Part shown: positions 23,299 to 24,652 of the stretch, piece after piece | Position numbering within the stretch: the stretch's first letter is position 1 | Layout: each line of letters opens with the position of its first letter | From: Candidatus Stahliibacteriota bacterium | Lineage (GTDB): Bacteria > Hydrothermota > Tepidihabitantia > B3-TA06 | Length of the DNA: 24,652 nucleotides | Direction: 5' to 3' | Assembly (NCBI GenBank): GCA_030592225.1 | Contig: JAUVJT010000009.1 | Location: forward strand, 1-24,652 | Translations under genes and position numbers: made by a program | Notes under the pieces: generated by a model | What the model saw: the letters and a program-made list of their open reading frames with translations, nothing else | Database searches by the model: none | Told to the model about the DNA's origin: nothing

Positions 23299-24465
23299 CT
23301 ACTCCTGTTTAATCTCGAAAGGTGGTGGCGGCGGCAGTTCATCAACTGTCCGCAGCAAATCCATCAAAGGGTGTGTGCAATCTAAATCGCCTTTACGGGC
23401 AGCTAGGAATTCCAAAAGATTGACTGGCCCGGCTACACGTCGGAGACCAGGTGCGATAACAAAAACCGATCCATCTTTGTCTATTTCCCCTGACCAATGA
23501 TTGGCGTCGGATGAGATTTGAATCCCTCCTGTAAGTTGTCCGTAGAAGATTGCGAAAAAAGCCAATATATGGTCTCTTCTGAATGGCAGCATCATTATGA
23601 CATGTCCCGCTTCCCAAGCAAGATATGGCATTATGTTATCAAACTGACTACCAAAAATTGGCGCGATCAAAATCTCCGACTCTTTAAGAGAAGCAATATT
23701 CTTATTCCACATCAATTTTCTAAGAGTTTTCGCATCTTCGCTTCGGGCAAAAGATTCATCCAAAAACAACGAACCTAATCCTAAACCTAGTTTTGCGAGA
23801 AATCTTATCTCGAAATTCAGATGTACAGTGGTTATGCCTTTATGCCATTTACCCTCCATTCCTGTGAGTTTTTGGTGCAAGTCAAGGATAGGAGGTGGAA
23901 TCTCTTTGAAACCTCCCCCCTCTACCTTACCTTTATTACCTAGATAAAAGGTAGCATCCTCGAAATGCGCTACGAGTGACAAAAAGATAGTTGGATGCCA
24001 GACTCGATTTGTTGCCCTTACAAAAATGAATACGAACCCCGGATCTATATCTTCCTTACGTCTTCCTAAAGGTGGGCCAACCGATACTTGGGAGTAAGGC
24101 TCTTCAGGGTAAGGGTCGTGAAAATGATATATCCTATCTCCAGTGGGTCCTAACCAAAGTTCACATATCTTCACTTCCCAATCAAGATCAGGCATTGGCC
24201 CCATATAACTCAGAGGTAAAACTGGATTTGCAGACAAGTCAATGTATCGAGATGCGTTAAGAGCTCTAGCATTTTGTATAAACCAGCTTCGAATAAAAGA
24301 CCCGTCCACGTATGCACCGGCAAGTGTATTGCATCTCTGGCATACATCGTATAATTTGAAGGGGTTACGAGGTTCTAAATTGCCGCCTATTGCTTTCGGA
24401 AGAACGTGCTCATCGCTTTTCTCTGAATCAGCCTTTTCTTTACCACAGTATGGACAGAAAAACAT
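23299..24465 (-). CDS. HNH endonuclease, probable mobile or defence gene
   Basis: A 388-residue cytoplasmic protein with an N-terminal HNH_5-type zinc-finger nuclease: C4-x2-C7 (CPYCGKE), EH20-VLPKAIGGN, and C42-x2-C45-N (VCQRCN). The His and the C-x2-C pairs are the metal and catalytic sites of the fold. The remaining ~340 residues are unassigned and end in a proline run (PPPPPF). The ATG at 24,465 is chosen because GGAGG lies four bases before it; a TTG one codon earlier sits too close. It is placed between the remnant of a terpene-cyclase-like 5' end and the full terpene-cyclase-like gene, so it looks inserted there. Homing-like or defence nuclease are both possible; the target is unknown. 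Confidence 0.75.
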   Translation of the reverse strand: MFFCPYCGKEKADSEKSDEHVLPKAIGGNLEPRNPFKLYDVCQRCNTLAGAYVDGSFIRSWFIQNARALNASRYIDLSANPVLPLSYMGPMPDLDWEVKICELWLGPTGDRIYHFHDPYPEEPYSQVSVGPPLGRRKEDIDPGFVFIFVRATNRVWHPTIFLSLVAHFEDATFYLGNKGKVEGGGFKEIPPPILDLHQKLTGMEGKWHKGITTVHLNFEIRFLAKLGLGLGSLFLDESFARSEDAKTLRKLMWNKNIASLKESEILIAPIFGSQFDNIMPYLAWEAGHVIMMLPFRRDHILAFFAIFYGQLTGGIQISSDANHWSGEIDKDGSVFVIAPGLRRVAGPVNLLEFLAARKGDLDCTHPLMDLLRTVDELPPPPPFEIKQE

Positions 24466-24482
24466 CAATCCTCCAGTTTTTT

Positions 24483-24521
24483 CTACAACCCGTCGAGGAG
24501 CCAGTTGATGGGAGGCTTCAT
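24483..24521 (-). pseudogene. 12-codon remnant of a terpene-cyclase-like gene start
   Basis: A complete miniature frame MKPPINWLLDGL with a very good ribosome site (AAAGGAGTAAC before the ATG) and a TAG stop, 17 bases before the HNH gene ATG. Its INWLLDG matches ITDCLLDG of the intact gene beyond the HNH gene, and NWLLDG is the more usual sequence at this place in the family. The coding block CTCGACGG is shared exactly. It is best read as the cut-off original 5' end of the host gene; chance is possible because the match is short. Confidence 0.5.
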
Positions 24522-24548
24522 GTTACTCCTTTTTTTCAAGAACCTGTC

Positions 24549-24652
24549 CTATAACAACTTCAGGAATCGTTCAACGTCTATTCGAGCCTGCTTCAGGATG
24601 CGGGCAAGTGTGGAGCGTTTAACCGGTTTATGTACGGGAACTGTCAATTTGA
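24549..24652 (-). CDS. HicA-family toxin, C-terminal part (runs off the right edge)
   Basis: 33 codons and a TAG stop are visible: KLTVPVHKPVKRSTLARILKQARIDVERFLKLL. This matches the end of the HicA (YcfA) mRNA interferase fold: the VPVH strand, the conserved K-x-S/G-T-L turn and the IL-x-QA-x-I helix. HicA cleaves mRNA and is held in check by HicB. The N-terminal half with the catalytic His lies beyond the window. Normally hicB follows hicA, but here the gene is followed by the remnant and the HNH nuclease, so hicB, if present, must lie on the upstream side outside the window. The stop is 28 bases before the remnant's ATG. Confidence 0.7.
   Translation of the reverse strand, partial: KLTVPVHKPVKRSTLARILKQARIDVERFLKLL

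Noticed and set aside
1..24652. CRISPR array, IS element with transposase, rRNA
   Set aside because: No regularly spaced direct repeats, transposase motif, terminal inverted repeats or rRNA sequence was found on either strand.

Overview
This window looks like a chromosome segment of an uncultured Gram-negative-type bacterium of roughly even base composition. It carries outer-membrane beta-barrel proteins with a POTRA/Omp85 member, exported TPR, LRR and CHAT proteins, a SpoIID/LytB protein, and a large secreted protein with a C-terminal FlgD-like/type IX-style sorting domain. That mix suggests the FCB/WOR-3/TA06 neighbourhood, but this is inference only; there is no rRNA or other marker. Apart from 9,022-9,997 and 12,582-15,107, every gene is on the minus strand, so it is transcribed right to left.

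Layout, left to right. 1-1,547: a partial unknown gene, a DUF4332-like helix-hairpin-helix protein and a TPR protein. 1,591-3,350: a two-gene restriction-modification system, a NotI-type endonuclease whose stop overlaps the start of a D12-class methyltransferase (ATGA). 3,388-7,123: two paralogous beta-barrel proteins with a PD-(D/E)XK nuclease gene between them; a broken copy of the 5' end and promoter of the left barrel gene lies on the far side of the nuclease. 7,280-8,826: SpoIID/LytB and DUF402 genes in an overlapping operon. 9,022-10,056: a plus-strand cassette of a DUF5678-like protein, a retropepsin-like protease with a SEC-C zinc tail, and a strong terminator. 10,103-12,210: an Omp85 protein coupled to an exported TPR protein. 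12,386-12,458: a tRNA-Ala-like gene whose 3' half does not fold. 12,582-15,107: the large secreted protein. 15,317-21,226: an exported TPR-CHAT protease-like protein and two paralogous LRR proteins. 21,661-22,248: a small membrane-protein gene broken by one in-frame TAG. 22,321-24,652: a terpene-cyclase-like protein, an HNH nuclease, a 12-codon remnant and the C-terminus of a HicA toxin.

Two observations stand out. First, two unrelated nuclease genes (PD-(D/E)XK at 4,645-5,784 and HNH at 23,299-24,465) each sit directly in front of a host gene, and on their far side lies a truncated copy or homologue of that host gene's first codons. This resembles a selfish nuclease insertion that leaves a working 5' end downstream. 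Second, several genes have a sigma-70-like promoter whose -10 box ends exactly six bases before the ATG and have no Shine-Dalgarno sequence, which predicts leaderless mRNAs. Other genes in the window have the same promoter type with a normal leader and a strong GGAGG, so both initiation modes appear to coexist.
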